Assembly: GCA_003439945.1 (NCBI GenBank)
Contig: QVRM01002189.1
Coordinates: forward strand, 223,501 to 287,500
Length of the DNA stretch: 64,000 bases
Direction: 5' to 3'
Origin: Dermanyssus gallinae
Lineage: Eukaryota; Arthropoda; Arachnida; Mesostigmata; Dermanyssidae
Shown here: piece after piece, positions 48,736-60,152 of the stretch
How positions within the stretch are numbered: position 1 is the stretch's first letter
How the letters are laid out: each line of letters begins with the position of its first letter
Position numbers and translations under genes: made by a program
The notes under the pieces: model-generated
Seen by the model: only the letters and a program-made list of their open reading frames with translations
Database searches by the model: none
What the model was told of the DNA's origin: nothing

Positions 48736-49372
48736 ATATAACCAATCGTGTAAAGATCACAGTGATACATGCTCACAGAGTAACAGCGGAGACTTCTATC
48801 GACATTTGGGGTCTCGGATTACTTTGAACCACGAGATTTTCACATTTGGCACAGCTACACCGCGAAAAAATATTAAGCCACTAGCAAGATACCTGTTTTA
48901 ATTAACGGCATTTGGGCTAATTTCACGGCATTTAGAAATTGTACTTAATACTCAGTGAACTTCCCATTAAGTCGGACAAATTAATAATTGTTAAACAAAT
49001 TTTAGATGACGTTTGCAAGAGTTAAATGAGCCCAAACGTCGTTATTCCGTTAATTCACTCGTTAATACATGCATCTTGCTAGTGACATTATCATTTTGTC
49101 GGTGTAGCTGTGCCAAATGTCGAAATCTCGTGGTTCAAAGTAATCCGAGACCCCAAATGTCGATGGAAAGTCTTTGTTTTACCTCTGTGAGCATGTATCA
49201 CTGTGATCTTTTACACGATTTGGTTATATAAATGCGTGAAATGTGGCAAAAATGGGTGGTCCTATTCTTTTTCAGTGACTATATATATATAGAAAATATT
49301 GTGATGATTTATTAATCATTTACAATACGTTTGCACACTCGGCAGTGCTCGCCTCGATATATTAATAAATAA

Positions 49373-49598
49373 CATACATATATGTATGTAATGATATATA
49401 TATATATATATATATTATATTTATATACATACATATATGTATGTATATATCATATTATATTATATACATCTATGTATGTATCTATATATTAGTATATATT
49501 ATATATATATATACTATATGTTCTATATATATAGTAATACTATTATATGTACCTCTCCTGTATATATCTATGTATATATATATATATATACATATATG

Positions 49599-49646
<48 letters not shown>
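49373..49646. repeat. TA/CATA repeat mosaic
   Basis: Continuous TA-, TG- and CATA-type simple repeat ending at the mariner left terminus. The Tyr/Ile frames over it are artefacts. Confidence 0.9.
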
Positions 49647-50963
49647 CACGGTGTGTTCAAAACGTATCGCGACTTTTGAATTTTCGCGGGTTACGTATAT
49701 TCGAATTTCGATTTTTTGTGGCGTTATGTTGGTACTCATGTCTCTCACTTATGCCGACAAGCTCGGCCATTTTGAATGTTCACTTAATTGTTGACAGCTG
49801 CTTTGCTTGCACGTGTTTTGGATCGTCTTCGATTTTTACCTATTCAAAAAAATGGATCAAAGAACCTGTATCAAATTTTGTGTAAAAACGAAATTAAGTG
49901 CGCGGATGCATTCCGAATGTTGACTGTGGCATACGGAGAAGCTACCTTGGACCGAAGCAACGTTTATCGGTGGTACAAAATGTTCTCAGAAGGCCGAGAA
50001 GATGTGAACGACGAAGAGCGTGCCGGACGCCCGAGCACTTCAACAACAGACGAAAAAATTAATGAAGTGGAGAAAATGGTATTGGCCAATCGTCGAATCA
50101 CCGTTAGAGAAGTTGCTGAGGACCTAAACATATCGATTGGCTCGTGCCATTCGATTTTTATCAATGATTTGGGCATGAGACGGGTCGCCGCGAAATTCGT
50201 ACCAAAATTGCTCAATTGCGACCAAAAACAGCATCGCATGAACATTGCTAATGAGATGTTGGACTCTGTCCGCGACGACCCAAATTTGCTCCAGAGGGTC
50301 ATAACTAGTGACGAATCGTGGGTTTATGGTTATGACGTGGAAACCAAAGCGCAATCATCTCAATGGAAGCTGCCGCACGAACCAAGACCGAAAAAAGCGC
50401 GCCAAGTTCGGTCGAATGTGAAAGTTTTGCTGACAGTTTTCTTCGATTGCAGGGGCGTGGTGCATCATGAGTTTTTGCCACAGGGTAGAACGGTCAATAA
50501 GGAATATTACCTGCAAGTTATGCGCAATTTGCGCGAAGCAATCCGCCAGAAACGCCCGGATTTGTGGAAGAACAAAAATTGGCTTTTGCACCACGATAAC
50601 GCCCCTGCTCACACATCGTTGCTTGTGCGCGAGTTTTTGGCCAAAAACAACACACTAATGATGCCGCAGCCACCGTATTCCCCAGATCTGGCCCCCTGTG
50701 ACTTTTTCTTGTTCCCTAAACTGAAGAGGCCCATGAAAGGACGACGTTACGCTACGCTTGACGAGATAAAGACGGCATCGAAGGAGGAGCTGAACAAGAA
50801 AAAAAAAATGGTTTTTTGAAGTGCTTCGAAGATTGGAAAAACCGTTGGCACAAGTGTATAATATCTCATGGGGATTACTTTGAAGGGGACAAAATAGATA
50901 TTCATGAATAAATGAATAATTTTTGAAAAAACACAAAAGTCGCGATACGTTTTGAACACCATG
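49647..50963 (+). mobile_element. mariner family 2, copy 1
   Basis: 1317-bp element. Left end CACGGTGTGTTCAAAACGTA, right end complementary (…TACGTTTTGAACACCATG). It is flanked by TA repeat on the left and TATATA on the right. Its partner, copy 2, begins six bases further on in inverted orientation and has exactly the same length. Confidence 0.93.
49852..50911 (+). pseudogene. mariner DD34D transposase, copy 1 (two frameshifts)
   Basis: ATG at 49852 starts MDQRTCIKFC, but one G is missing at about 49885, shifting the N-terminus. From there the frame is open for over 300 residues. It has the helix-turn-helix region (VREVAEDLNISIGS), first catalytic block TSDESW (copy 2 has TGDESW), second LHHDNAPAH and third YSPDLAPCDFF, with 34 residues between the last two Asp. 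A run of ten A (50799-50808) then shifts the frame, and the C-terminus (KCFEDWKNRWHKCI...) lies in another frame ending at 50911. Not functional as written. Confidence 0.9.
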
Positions 50964-50969
50964 TATATA

Positions 50970-52286
50970 CGAGGTGTGTTCAAAAAGTATCGACTTTTGT
51001 GTTTTTTCAAAAATTATTCATTTATTCATGAATATCTATTTTGTCCCCTTCAAAGTAATCCCCATGAGATATTATACACTTGTGCCAACGGTTTTTCCAA
51101 TCTTCGAAGCACTTCAAAAAACCATTTTTTTTTTCTTGTTCAGCTCCTCCTTCGATGCCGTCTTTATCTCGTCAAGCGTAGCGTAACGTCGTCCTTTCAT
51201 GGGCCTCTTCAGTTTAGGGAACAAGAAAAAGTCACAGGGGGCCAGATCTGGGGAATACGGTGGCTGCGGCATCATTAGTGTGTTGTTTTTGGCCAAAAAC
51301 TCGCGCACAAGCAACGATGTGTGAGCAGGGGCGTTATCATGGTGCAAAAGCCAATTTTTGTTCTTCCACAAATCCGGGCGTTTCTGGCGGATTGCTTCGC
51401 GCAAATTGCGCATAACTTGCAGGTAATATTCCTTATTGACCGTTCTACCCTGTGGCAAGAACTCATGATGCACCACGCCCCTGCAATCGAAGAAAACTGT
51501 CAGCAAAACTTTCACATTCGACCGAACTTGGCGCGCTTTTTTCGGTCTTGGTTCGTGCGGCAGCTTCCATTGAGATGATTGAGCTTTGGTTTCCACGTCA
51601 TAACCATAAACCCACGATTCGTCACCAGTTATGACCCTCTGGAGCAAATTTGGGTCGTCGCGGACAGAGTCCAACATCTCATTAGCAATGTTCATGCGAT
51701 GCTGTTTTTGGTCGCAATTGAGCAATTTTGGTACGAATTTCGCGGCGACCCGTCTCATGCCCAAATCATTGATAAAAATCGAATGGCACGAGCCAATCGA
51801 TATGTTTAGGTCCTCAGCAAGTTCTCTAACGGTGATTCGACGATTGGCCAATACCATTTTCTCCACTTCATTAATTTTTTCGTCTGTTGTTGAAGTGCTC
51901 GGGCGTCCGGCACGCTCTTCGTCGTTCACGTCTTCTCGGCCTTCTGAGAACATTTTGTACCACCGATAAACGTTGCTTCGGTCCAAGGTAGCTTCTCCGT
52001 ATGCCACAGTCAACATTCGGAATGCATCCGCGCACTTAATTTCGTTTTTCACACAAAATTTGATACAGGTTCTTTGATCCATTTTTTGAATAGGTAAAAA
52101 TCGAAGACGATCCAAAACACGTGCAAGCAAAGCAGCTGTCAACAATTAAGTGAACATTCAAAATGGCCGAGCTTGTCGGCATAAGTGAGAGACATGAGTA
52201 CCAACATAACGCCACAAAAAATCGAAATTCGAATATACGTAACCCGCGAAAATTCAAAAGTCGCGATACTTTTTGAACACACCTCG
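50970..52286 (-). mobile_element. mariner family 2, copy 2 (inverted)
   Basis: 1317-bp element, inverted relative to copy 1 and separated from it by TATATA (50964-50969). Both ends carry CGAGGTGTGTTCAAAAAGTATCG-type repeats; the inner one lacks a CG. TATATA flanks both sides. Its two ends resemble each other more than those of copy 1 (AAAAAG against AAAACG), so the two are separately evolved copies rather than a simple inverted duplication. Confidence 0.93.
51022..52082 (-). pseudogene. mariner DD34D transposase, copy 2 (nearly intact)
   Basis: The frame starts at ATG 52082 (MDQRTCIKFCVKNEIKCADA) and is open for about 322 residues: N-terminal DNA-binding half (residues about 1-110), catalytic Asp 154 (TGDESW), Asp 249 (HHDNAPAH) and Asp 284 (APCDFF), equivalent in spacing to the DD34D triad of known mariners. 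The only lesion I see is the ten-A run, 51125-51134 on the plus strand. It throws the frame so that translation stops after KKKKMVF, while the usual C-terminus (about 35 residues, ending FEGDKIDIHE) follows in another frame. Copy 1 has the same ten-A lesion. Confidence 0.9.
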
Positions 52287-52300
52287 TATATACATATATT

Positions 52301-52339
<39 letters not shown>

Positions 52340-52348
52340 ATACATATA

Positions 52349-52381
<33 letters not shown>

Positions 52382-52406
52382 TTATATATATACATATACA
52401 TATATG

Positions 52407-52440
<34 letters not shown>

Positions 52441-52441
52441 A
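52287..52441. repeat. TA/CATA repeat mosaic
   Basis: Simple repeat beginning at the right mariner terminus. Confidence 0.9.
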
Positions 52442-54189
52442 TCCAATGGGCAATCATGTAGTTGGTTGTAGAAGATGTCACTTGCGCACCAACACCCAGC
52501 GCCTTTTAGCGATACCGGTCGGTCGTGATACGAGGCTGATCTTCTCGAAATTGCCTACTTAAGTTCTGCACGTTGCGAAAGACTCCACCCGCCGAGATGA
52601 ACGTAGCTTGATGGGCGAGAAAATTTTAATAGCTTTCCTGAAAGGCATTTGAACGTCGCCTTGTTCGGCGTTCTTGCCTGTGCACGCAAGGACCGTTCGT
52701 CGGTCTGAGCCAGCGGTAAAACCGACTCGGGCAAAACCCGCCCTATCATCGTAAAGATGATGGTGGAGCGCTACCGTCGCAGTACTTCAACGAAAAAGTT
52801 TTGCCCGATCTCGGCCGTAAAGCGACAGCAAACAGTTTAGCTTCATGTTCTTTCTCTTCTTCTTTTTCTTCTCTTTCTTCCCTAACCTCGTGTACCAACA
52901 TGCTTACTGTTGCTGCTGCTATACCCGAATTACTAGCATGTTCAACGTGCCTGAATGTCTATGTTTTCGCGTTAATGATATTAAGAGTATTTGACTAACA
53001 TAACCTACGACGACAACGAGCTGTCCTCAGTTTCCTTACTGGCAGACGAGACCAAAAGTTTAGGTGAGATTCCTGCCACTCTCTTCCAAATATTCATTTT
53101 TTTGCTTCTATTTCTATTTATAGTTATTTCTTTCTGTTATATCGGGCGAACTATGTATACAACGTTGATCTGCTCGTCTGATTGCTACTGTAAATAGGAC
53201 TAGAAATGGCGTCACTGTCGACAACTCACAGCCTCTCCTACCTTCACCTTCACAGCTCTCGGTCTTCATAGCTTTCTGTATCCTTGTTTTTCTTTGTTAG
53301 GAGGGGGGAAATGCATTTAAGCACATTTATATACTTCAAGGATCGGGTGAGGCTCACCACGTCCTGGATGTCCCAGCCACTAAAACCTAGGCATTCCCCG
53401 TGTCCCTCTAAAGTGCCCCGAGTTACTTATGTATTACTTCAGACCAGCTCTTTGTATCTGGAGGAGCTCAGCTGGCACTAACGCCACTATGAGCCCCTCT
53501 CTTTCCTCCTCTGTCTATAGTATCAACTGATGTAGCCCTACGATATAAGCTAATACGCAAACAAGCTCTCACTAGAATAAATAGGCAGGTATGATTTGTG
53601 AGTTCGACATAGGTAAGCGAGAGAGAACAAATACAACGAAACTGCGGACGTGACCTTACAGCCTTTTAGGCTTTGCCTTTGATTAGTGGACAAAAACATG
53701 AGTGAGTTATTTACATATTAAGAGGAAAAGACCTTAATGGACGTACAGCTCTTACGAAAGCATCTATCTTGAACATGCTGACGGTCCTACGCTATATCGC
53801 TCAGTTAAGTCTAATCTTGCTTAGAAAAAAATGTTCTTCTAATCTTAATTTACATCTGCATATTACACGAATTGTAGTCTGACACTTGTCAGTACAGTCT
53901 TGAGGTGATATGCTGTGAAAGATCTATATGTATACATTTGGCTCTAAGGGTTACGTGTAGTAAGCAAGTTAATTAACATTTATTTTAAAATGTTTAAATG
54001 CGTACCACCATACTTTTTTGTTATAAATGGTGCACTTGAAGTGTTCACTAAAGAGGTGTGTTATATAGTTTTCTCGCATTTTCGGTAACATATCCCATCA
54101 AGATTTTTGGGGCACCGTCCCAGATATATCGTGCTGATCTAATACATATTTTTCTTATATTTGTGGAAATAAATTGCAAAGTCACGTTT
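52442..54189. other. no gene seen
   Basis: Short frames only. One encodes a hydrophobic segment (53090-53160), but without start context, splice evidence or homology I do not call it. Confidence 0.5.
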
Positions 54190-54205
54190 TAGTTGCTCTA
54201 AGCTT

Positions 54206-54385
54206 GTCGAGCCCGGCGACGTGGTGGATTAAGTCTGCGCCTCGCAACCGGAGGAGACACATAGGTGCGCGGGTTCGAGCCCCACCGTTGCACATTTATA
54301 TTTATGGAGGTCTGTCTATGAAGCAATGTGAAAAATAGTTCCGTGGACGTTAAATCTTGGCTGAGGGTCAGCCCGAAAACTTTAC
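54206..54385 (+). mobile_element. tRNA-derived SINE family A, copy 1
   Basis: 180 bp flanked by the 16-bp direct repeat TAGTTGCTCTAAGCTT (54190-54205 and 54386-54401). The head carries an A-box-like GTGGTGGATTAAG and a perfect B box (GGTTCGAGCCC). The 3' end carries a small stem-loop (GGCTGAGGGTCAGCC) like LINE tails recognised by RT. The minus-strand open frame across it is shared with copy 2 but reflects DNA similarity, not a protein. Confidence 0.9.
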
Positions 54386-54401
54386 TAGTTGCTCTAAGCT
54401 T

Positions 54402-55110
54402 AGATGTTGCACGCATTGAACAAATCAACAATAGCAGTATTTTCGTGGCGTATAGCAAACTAAATTTACGATAGCGATCAGGATTGGCCAGTCCTACGCT
54501 AACTTGGGCATAATATAGCTATTTAGGCGAACGGGGAAAAGCATTGATGCTGTTGGTAAGGGTTCCACTTGTTCAACAACCACTACCACCCACGCCAGTA
54601 TTGTGCGCAGTCAAGAGCAGGCATGGGCCAGATACAATACAGCGGTTAACGCGTCTGCAAAAGTCACAATAACACCAACAAGGCGGACTTTGAAAGCAAC
54701 AATTCGCCGAAGCGGATTAAAAAAGTCCACTGTTCTAGATAACCCCTCGGGCTTGCTTCTAGCTCGCGCACACCCACGCACACATAGAATTCATTTTAAC
54801 TGAAGTGGTTTTAGCAAAATTACCAAAGATCAGCGCAAAATAGTGCCCTGCCCGCGGGCATATAGCCTTAGTAGATAGAGTGTAGGCGTATAAATAACTC
54901 AGATTAAGCCATCTCTCTCTTTCCCTCTCTCTCTTAATATATATATATAAAACATAGTTTGGCTTGAGGGGGTGCTAGATTTCGATAAATTAAGCTATTT
55001 CCAATGGCATGAGTGGACGGAAATGTGTGATTACGGAATCACAGAACATCCATTTTCATAGCAAATAAACAGATTTACTTAGGGTGACAATCTAAGACCT
55101 TTTAGTTCTC
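54402..55110. other. no gene seen
   Basis: Nothing recognisable apart from a short TA run near 54936-54949. Confidence 0.5.
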
Positions 55111-55117
55111 ACTTTTA

Positions 55118-55290
55118 ATAGCAGATCTTCTGGCAAAAATAAGGGAACAATATCCATTAGAGGGTAATATTTTCTTTGCGGATAACTTAGTCGTTTACAG
55201 CCGCACTAGATTCCACCTCCAACAAGCGTTATCAACACTTCAGCACGCATATCTCATCTTCCAGCACATTGTCATGATCCTTCGATGAGT
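55118..55290 (+). pseudogene. LINE reverse transcriptase scrap
   Basis: The frame reads IADLLAKIREQYPLEGNIFF followed by ADNLVVYSRTRFHLQQALST, then LQHA, ending at TGA. FFADNLVVYS matches the RT 'FADDLVVYS' core with the second Asp changed to Asn, and 'LQ.AL..L' is the usual following block. About 55 residues are preserved. Confidence 0.6.
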
Positions 55291-55733
55291 TTCGTATGAG
55301 TTTCTGTAGAACTTGATATGCGGTGAAATGCCTCGGAATAATATTTCTATTTTCAAAGTATTCCCTGTGATCCGTCGCAGCGAATCTCCTTTCATCGCTA
55401 TCGTCTCACGTTGTTGGTTTGCTCTCGTTTGTTCTCACGACGGTCGCCTTTCCCAGTGAGGCTTGTATGTGTTTGCTATTCCTTCTGAAGCCTTGAAGCT
55501 TGCCAAGTAATCACTTTCTGCCTGAGATAACAAAGTTGATTAGAGTCTAATGGGATTTATGCAGGTTGTTTAGAATTATGCATAGGCACTCTTTCAAATA
55601 TCTCTCTAAAATATTTTAACTCTACCCCCCACCCTCTGAAAGGTCCTCAGACGTTCCAAGTGCCGGAGCTTTGTTGCTTCCAGTGCGATACGATCTGAGC
55701 CAGGAGTTATTCCTGATGCTACCCTAAAATAAT

Positions 55734-55912
55734 GTTTTTGGGCTGACCCTCAGCCAACATTTAACGTTTACGGGGATGCTTTCGCATTGCTTCGTAAGAC
55801 GGACCCCACAAAGACAAATGTGCAACGGTGGGGATCGAACCCGCGCACCTGTATGTGTCTCGTCTGGCCGCGAGTGGGCACACGAATGCACCACGCCTCC
55901 ACTAGGCTCGAC
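55734..55912 (-). mobile_element. tRNA-derived SINE family A, copy 3 (diverged)
   Basis: On the minus strand it follows copies 1 and 2 throughout: GAGGCGTGGTGCATT head, GACACATACAGGTGCGCGGG, B box GGTTCGATCCC, CCACCGTTGCACATTTGT, and the 3' hairpin GGCTGAGGGTCAGCCC. It has more substitutions and no clear target-site duplication, so it is older. Confidence 0.85.
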
Positions 55913-56825
55913 CTGTGTATGTACAACAAGCCAACAGGTTAGATCGACTATAGAAGTGATCCGGTCGAAAACAAAGCACTTGCGTGTAACTAACTACGAT
56001 GTTTGTACGACAATTGCTTCCGCTGGTGCAGCAGTGGTACTATAACAAAAACTCTGACTTGTCGTCATTCGTCCGCTTCGACTACTTCGACGACTACTAC
56101 GGCGATGACAACGATGACGACGATGACAACGATGACGACGAATGCCATTAGAACTACTGAGGGTTTGTGCAAAGCATTGCTGCACTTGAACAGCTGTTGC
56201 AGCTCTTTTTCAGGTCAATTGGGTGGCAGCTAGGCGAACTGGGTCTCACCAAGCGGAACCTCGTTTCAACTGTCGATCGATCGACCGACCGACCGACCAA
56301 CCAACCAACCAACCGACCGACCTTCAACTCAGGCCCGCCGCCTACTTGGCCGGGGGGATTGGGACAAACGCCCGGGGCATCTATTTTAGGCGACGAGACC
56401 GTTGTAGTCTCGTAGGACCGACCAAGTGGCCCCGGTCCCTAAGTCGTCGTTGGAGGCCTACTGCCTGCAAAAATGCCGTCGCCACTTTTGTTGATGCTTT
56501 GCTTTAGCCGAGCTTCGTGCGCAACTCGGCTCGCTGAGCTCTGCTGCTCTCGATTAGTCTGCAGAAGCAGCAACAACAACAACAACAACAGCAGCAGCGG
56601 GCGCTGTTGCTGTCCTATAATTAAATTGGCTCGCTCAACCTTCATTCGCTCATCGTCGCAGCAGCGTCGTAACCCGGGCCCCGGGCCGGGCCAACTCAAC
56701 TCAATTCAACGCAACTTAGCGGGTAATCGGTGGATGAAGATTCAGAATGTTAGTCCGTTGTCAACGCCGCGGCGCCGATGACAGATTAACCCAACAAGCA
56801 CCTAAAATACTTTTCTCATGGCTGC

Positions 56826-56858
<33 letters not shown>

Positions 56859-58138
56859 GGAGGAAAGGGATGGACATCTGCATCACTGAGCTAATGCGTC
56901 CGTGGTACTAGCCGAGGTGGCACTCCGAGGTGCCAATCCGTTCTCCATATACATCGCGTTTCTTTCTGATTACTGCAAAGCTTATACAAGCTTACACCGA
57001 AAATTGTATAAGTAATTATGGTGGATAAATATACACGACTAGACGGGAAGAAAATCCAAGATCCAGCGACAGTTTCGCTGAGCAGAAAACAAAAATCCCG
57101 AGTTGTACGTCTTCGAAGAAGATACTAAACGGATAAGTACATTGCTCAGAAAGCATGAGCGAATCACATTTTTAACAACTACCAGCTAACCTTATTACAC
57201 CTGCCGTGTAAAAGCACAGGGTAGTCTGCCCACGGTCAGTCAAGAGACTGGTTCCCGTTTCCCGAGTTCTCTGCAGGTATATCCAAGATTTCCAAATTAA
57301 TGTTCACTATCTATTTATCTCACTGCGGAAAGCCGTCCGATGTTGGTGATTCGATTCGGTGAGATGCTAATACAAGGTCTGATTGGGATACCATGAAGCG
57401 GAGTTAGTCGGATCGGCGATCCCCTCAGCGACCAGGTGACCCCACAGATGAGGGACGTTACACTAAGAGGATCAAAACTATTACAAACTTTTGTGACTAC
57501 CTGTTTGGTCTCTAATTCGGCTGCTGAGTCTGTTGCTTATTATTATTATTATCATTATTATTTAGACCGTTCCTCTCTAGCTGCATTGATTGGACTTTGC
57601 CTTGATCATCAAATCATTAATGCCACTAGTAAACTGCCATACATATATTACCACCGAATCGACACACCACCACCGCCGGGGCACTCACATGACCGTTGTG
57701 TGCAAATTTCATAGGCCCGGGAACAATTCAAGTTGTGAAGGGATTGCGCAGATCACATCAAGTGCGACAGAGAAAAAGTGCTGTCGACCGAAGTATACCC
57801 CAATCTAAAAAATAGTGCTTTATATGTATGATATTAGCTATGCATCTAAAAGCTGTAAACTTACTAACAGTATACATATTGTGTACATTTGTAAAACCTG
57901 TGTAACGCAATTACGTCTAGTTCGTGGAAACAACAATTTTGAGTTGATTGATGGATTGATTAACATGATCGCACGATTTGCTGTACCTGGCTTCCACCAT
58001 GTACATATGTGTCGGGAGAAGTTCCATTGAATATCTGCGGAGTGCTTGTGCAAACTCTGGCAACCATATGATTGATATCACTTCCAACGATTCGTTACAG
58101 CAGTTCCGTTGACCCAACTACTGGAGTCGTGGTGAATA
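55913..58138. other. no gene seen
   Basis: Contains GAC/GAT triplet repeats (about 56080-56140), ACCG/ACCA repeats (56278-56322), CAA/CAG repeats (56568-56597) and (TA)n at 56826-56858. No coding motif. Confidence 0.5.
56826..56858. repeat. (TA)n microsatellite
   Basis: TA alternation with one TT. Confidence 0.9.
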
Positions 58139-58140
58139 TA

Positions 58141-58344
58141 CAGGGTGTTCCTATTTGTGTGTCCAAAACGCTAGGGTATGGTCAAACTCGGTGAGGAGAA
58201 AAAAGACAGAATAACTGCTTTTATAAATTTCATCCTCACTCCTAAACAAAACGTTTTCCCGGCTTCCACCCATTGGCAAAAATGATTTTCTCACCGAGTT
58301 TGACCATACCCTAGCGTTTTGGACACACAAATAGGAACACCCTG
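58141..58344. mobile_element. 204-bp MITE with perfect 55-bp TIRs
   Basis: The left arm 58141-58195 (CAGGGTGTTCCTATTTGTGT...) and right arm 58290-58344 are exact reverse complements over 55 bp. TA flanks each side (58139-58140 and 58345-58346). The 94-bp interior has no coding capacity. TA duplication and CAGGGTG ends fit a Tc1/mariner-superfamily MITE. Perfect arms suggest a recent insertion or gene-converted arms. Confidence 0.93.
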
Positions 58345-58869
58345 TATAAATATGTGGTCGTATGTTTCTCTCTACGCACAATATGCAAGCCAACCATTGG
58401 TTAATAAAGCTTAGTATCACAGTGTCGTAGTTGCAATGCTGTCACCTGCAAAAAATGGGGGAAATCCTGTTCGACCGCGGCAAAATCAAGTGCCGGACAG
58501 GGTAAATAAGTCAACCGTGCTCTCAAGCAGTGATTCAAGTTATAACAACCGCGCATACGCCAAAGCCTTCAGAGCATTTCTATTGTTTCCACTTTGCAAT
58601 TTTGAAAATGTAATACAAATATATCGATGTCAAATGTCATTTAGTATAGCTACTTTCTCATCATCACATTTATTGCACTCATATTGAGTATGCACATAAC
58701 ATTGATATTCATGCTGTTGCACATAACACTGCTATTTACGGTGCAAATTTTCTGTCTGTCATTTAAGAAAAGCAGTGCACTGATGCACTCTGTGTAGCCC
58801 TCGTGGAAGTTTATATTCAAACAGATTAGGTGATAATAGCTATGAACCATCTATCTCGTTTAGACGTGG

Positions 58870-59700
58870 CGATTGTCACATGCAAGACCAGAGTACAAGC
58901 GAGAGGAAGCATCCAGGCCGCGTCGGTCTAGTCAATTTTATTTTTCCATACGAGACAAAATTTTCAAATGAGCGACCACTATGTCATCTGCATACATCAT
59001 CTATGGCCTTTCGGTACTCCTTTCAACTAAAGCCTACAGAATCGGCAACCTGAAGCATGAAAGAGATGCAGGCCAGTGATTTCCCGGTTGCGGGGTTCCT
59101 AGATTTTGCCTTACCCGCAACACTTTCTGCTTACCCTGCACTACTAAATGGGATTCCGCGTTCTTTTCTTCCCGGAAGCTAAATTGCTCCGACGGAATGG
59201 TCTGGTTGGCTATGTACTAGATCCGCACTTTTTCAGCGTCTCATCAGACGCTATACCACCGCGGTAGAAGTTTGGGTTACGTCTGTCCGATCGCCATGCT
59301 TGCCCTTAGATATTAGAGAAAGTCTGGAGGTGTGCTCCTAGAATTTGTCCCTTCTTCATGATCTTGGTGAAGTAATCACACAGATAGTTTGCCAAGAGCA
59401 GCTTAGAGTGCACCCAATACTCCTACAATATGTGGTCATAGCATAACTTTATGTAAGCTTTTCTGCTATTAAAATAGTAAGTCAACGTCTGGCTAGCAGC
59501 TGTGGTGGTGCATTTGCCCTCACTTGGCGCAAGGTATCAAGCACCCTAGGGTGGACCAGATAGCAAGCTTGAGAAAATCACTGTCGTGATCTCCTCTGCC
59601 CCGGTTTCTTCCACCTGACTGCATCTCCCAAAGTTCTCTCTAGCAATTCACAGCAAGTGTCAATTTCACGACCCACCTCAAGGCTATCAACAGCTAAATG
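58870..59700 (-). pseudogene. LINE reverse transcriptase, decayed
   Basis: Minus-strand frames in order: FTKIMKKGQILGA; then PSEQFSFREEKNAESHLVVQ, which matches the RT 'LP..QFGFRKGRST' block; then LGTPQPGNHWPASL; and after shifts MYADDIVVAHLKIL (YADD block at 58983-58997). The order of RT blocks is correct but many stops intervene. The YADD block is nearly the same as at 1.3 kb. Confidence 0.6.
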
Positions 59701-59972
59701 TGAAAGATCTACATGCCTCGTAGCAACCAAGTGTGGATCGCCTGGGTGTGTTTTACCAATTATCAGGAATAGTTACAACTGCTGGCACAGGAAGATGTTT
59801 CCTTGCAACCACCTCGAAAACATCAAAGCTTTTAGTGTTGCCATCGACAAGGTTGTGAAACAAAAGCTCAATAGTTCTGCTTCTGGCTTACATAGCTGTG
59901 GTCTTCGCGTGCATTTGCACATCTCACACCAAAGCAGCACTTCTTGTTTATTAATAGTATATAGGGGCATTG

Positions 59973-60152
59973 GTCGAGCCCAATGGCGTGGTGGCTTAAG
60001 TCTGCGCCTCGCAACCGGGGGAGACACATAGGTGCGCGGGTTTGAGCCCCACCGTTGCACATTTGTATTTATGGGGGTCCGTCTATGAAGCAGTGTGACA
60101 AACAGTTCCGTGGACGTTAAATCTTGGCTGAGGGTCAACCCGAAAACTTTGG
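59973..60152 (+). mobile_element. tRNA-derived SINE family A, copy 2
   Basis: 180 bp, same length as copy 1, flanked by the 12-bp direct repeat ATAGGGGCATTG (59961-59972 and 60153-60164). The head reads GCGTGGTGGCTTAAGTC, the B box is GGTTTGAGCCC (one C to T change), and the tail hairpin is GGCTGAGGGTCAACCC. Confidence 0.9.

Larger units (their letters stand above)
46241..49280. mobile_element. long-TIR MITE split by a retroelement insert
   Basis: The left end begins CAGTCCCTGAAGAAAAAGAG after TA. The right end is the complement of AGTCACTGAAAAAGAATAGG and is followed by TATATA. Left arm (46241-46294 plus 48740 to about 48925) and right arm (about 49022-49280) are long imperfect inverted repeats of roughly 240 bp. 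They share blocks such as GGGTCTCGGATTACTTTG and GATCACAGTGATACATGC. No transposase is inside. TA-flanked ends fit a Tc1/mariner-type non-autonomous element. The left arm is interrupted at ATAT by the insert 46295-48735. Without it, the MITE would be about 595 bp. Confidence 0.85.

Noticed and set aside
50652..51278. Additional 90-110 residue ORFs antisense to the mariner transposases, present twice
   Set aside because: They are shadow frames of the transposase genes, duplicated because the mariners are.
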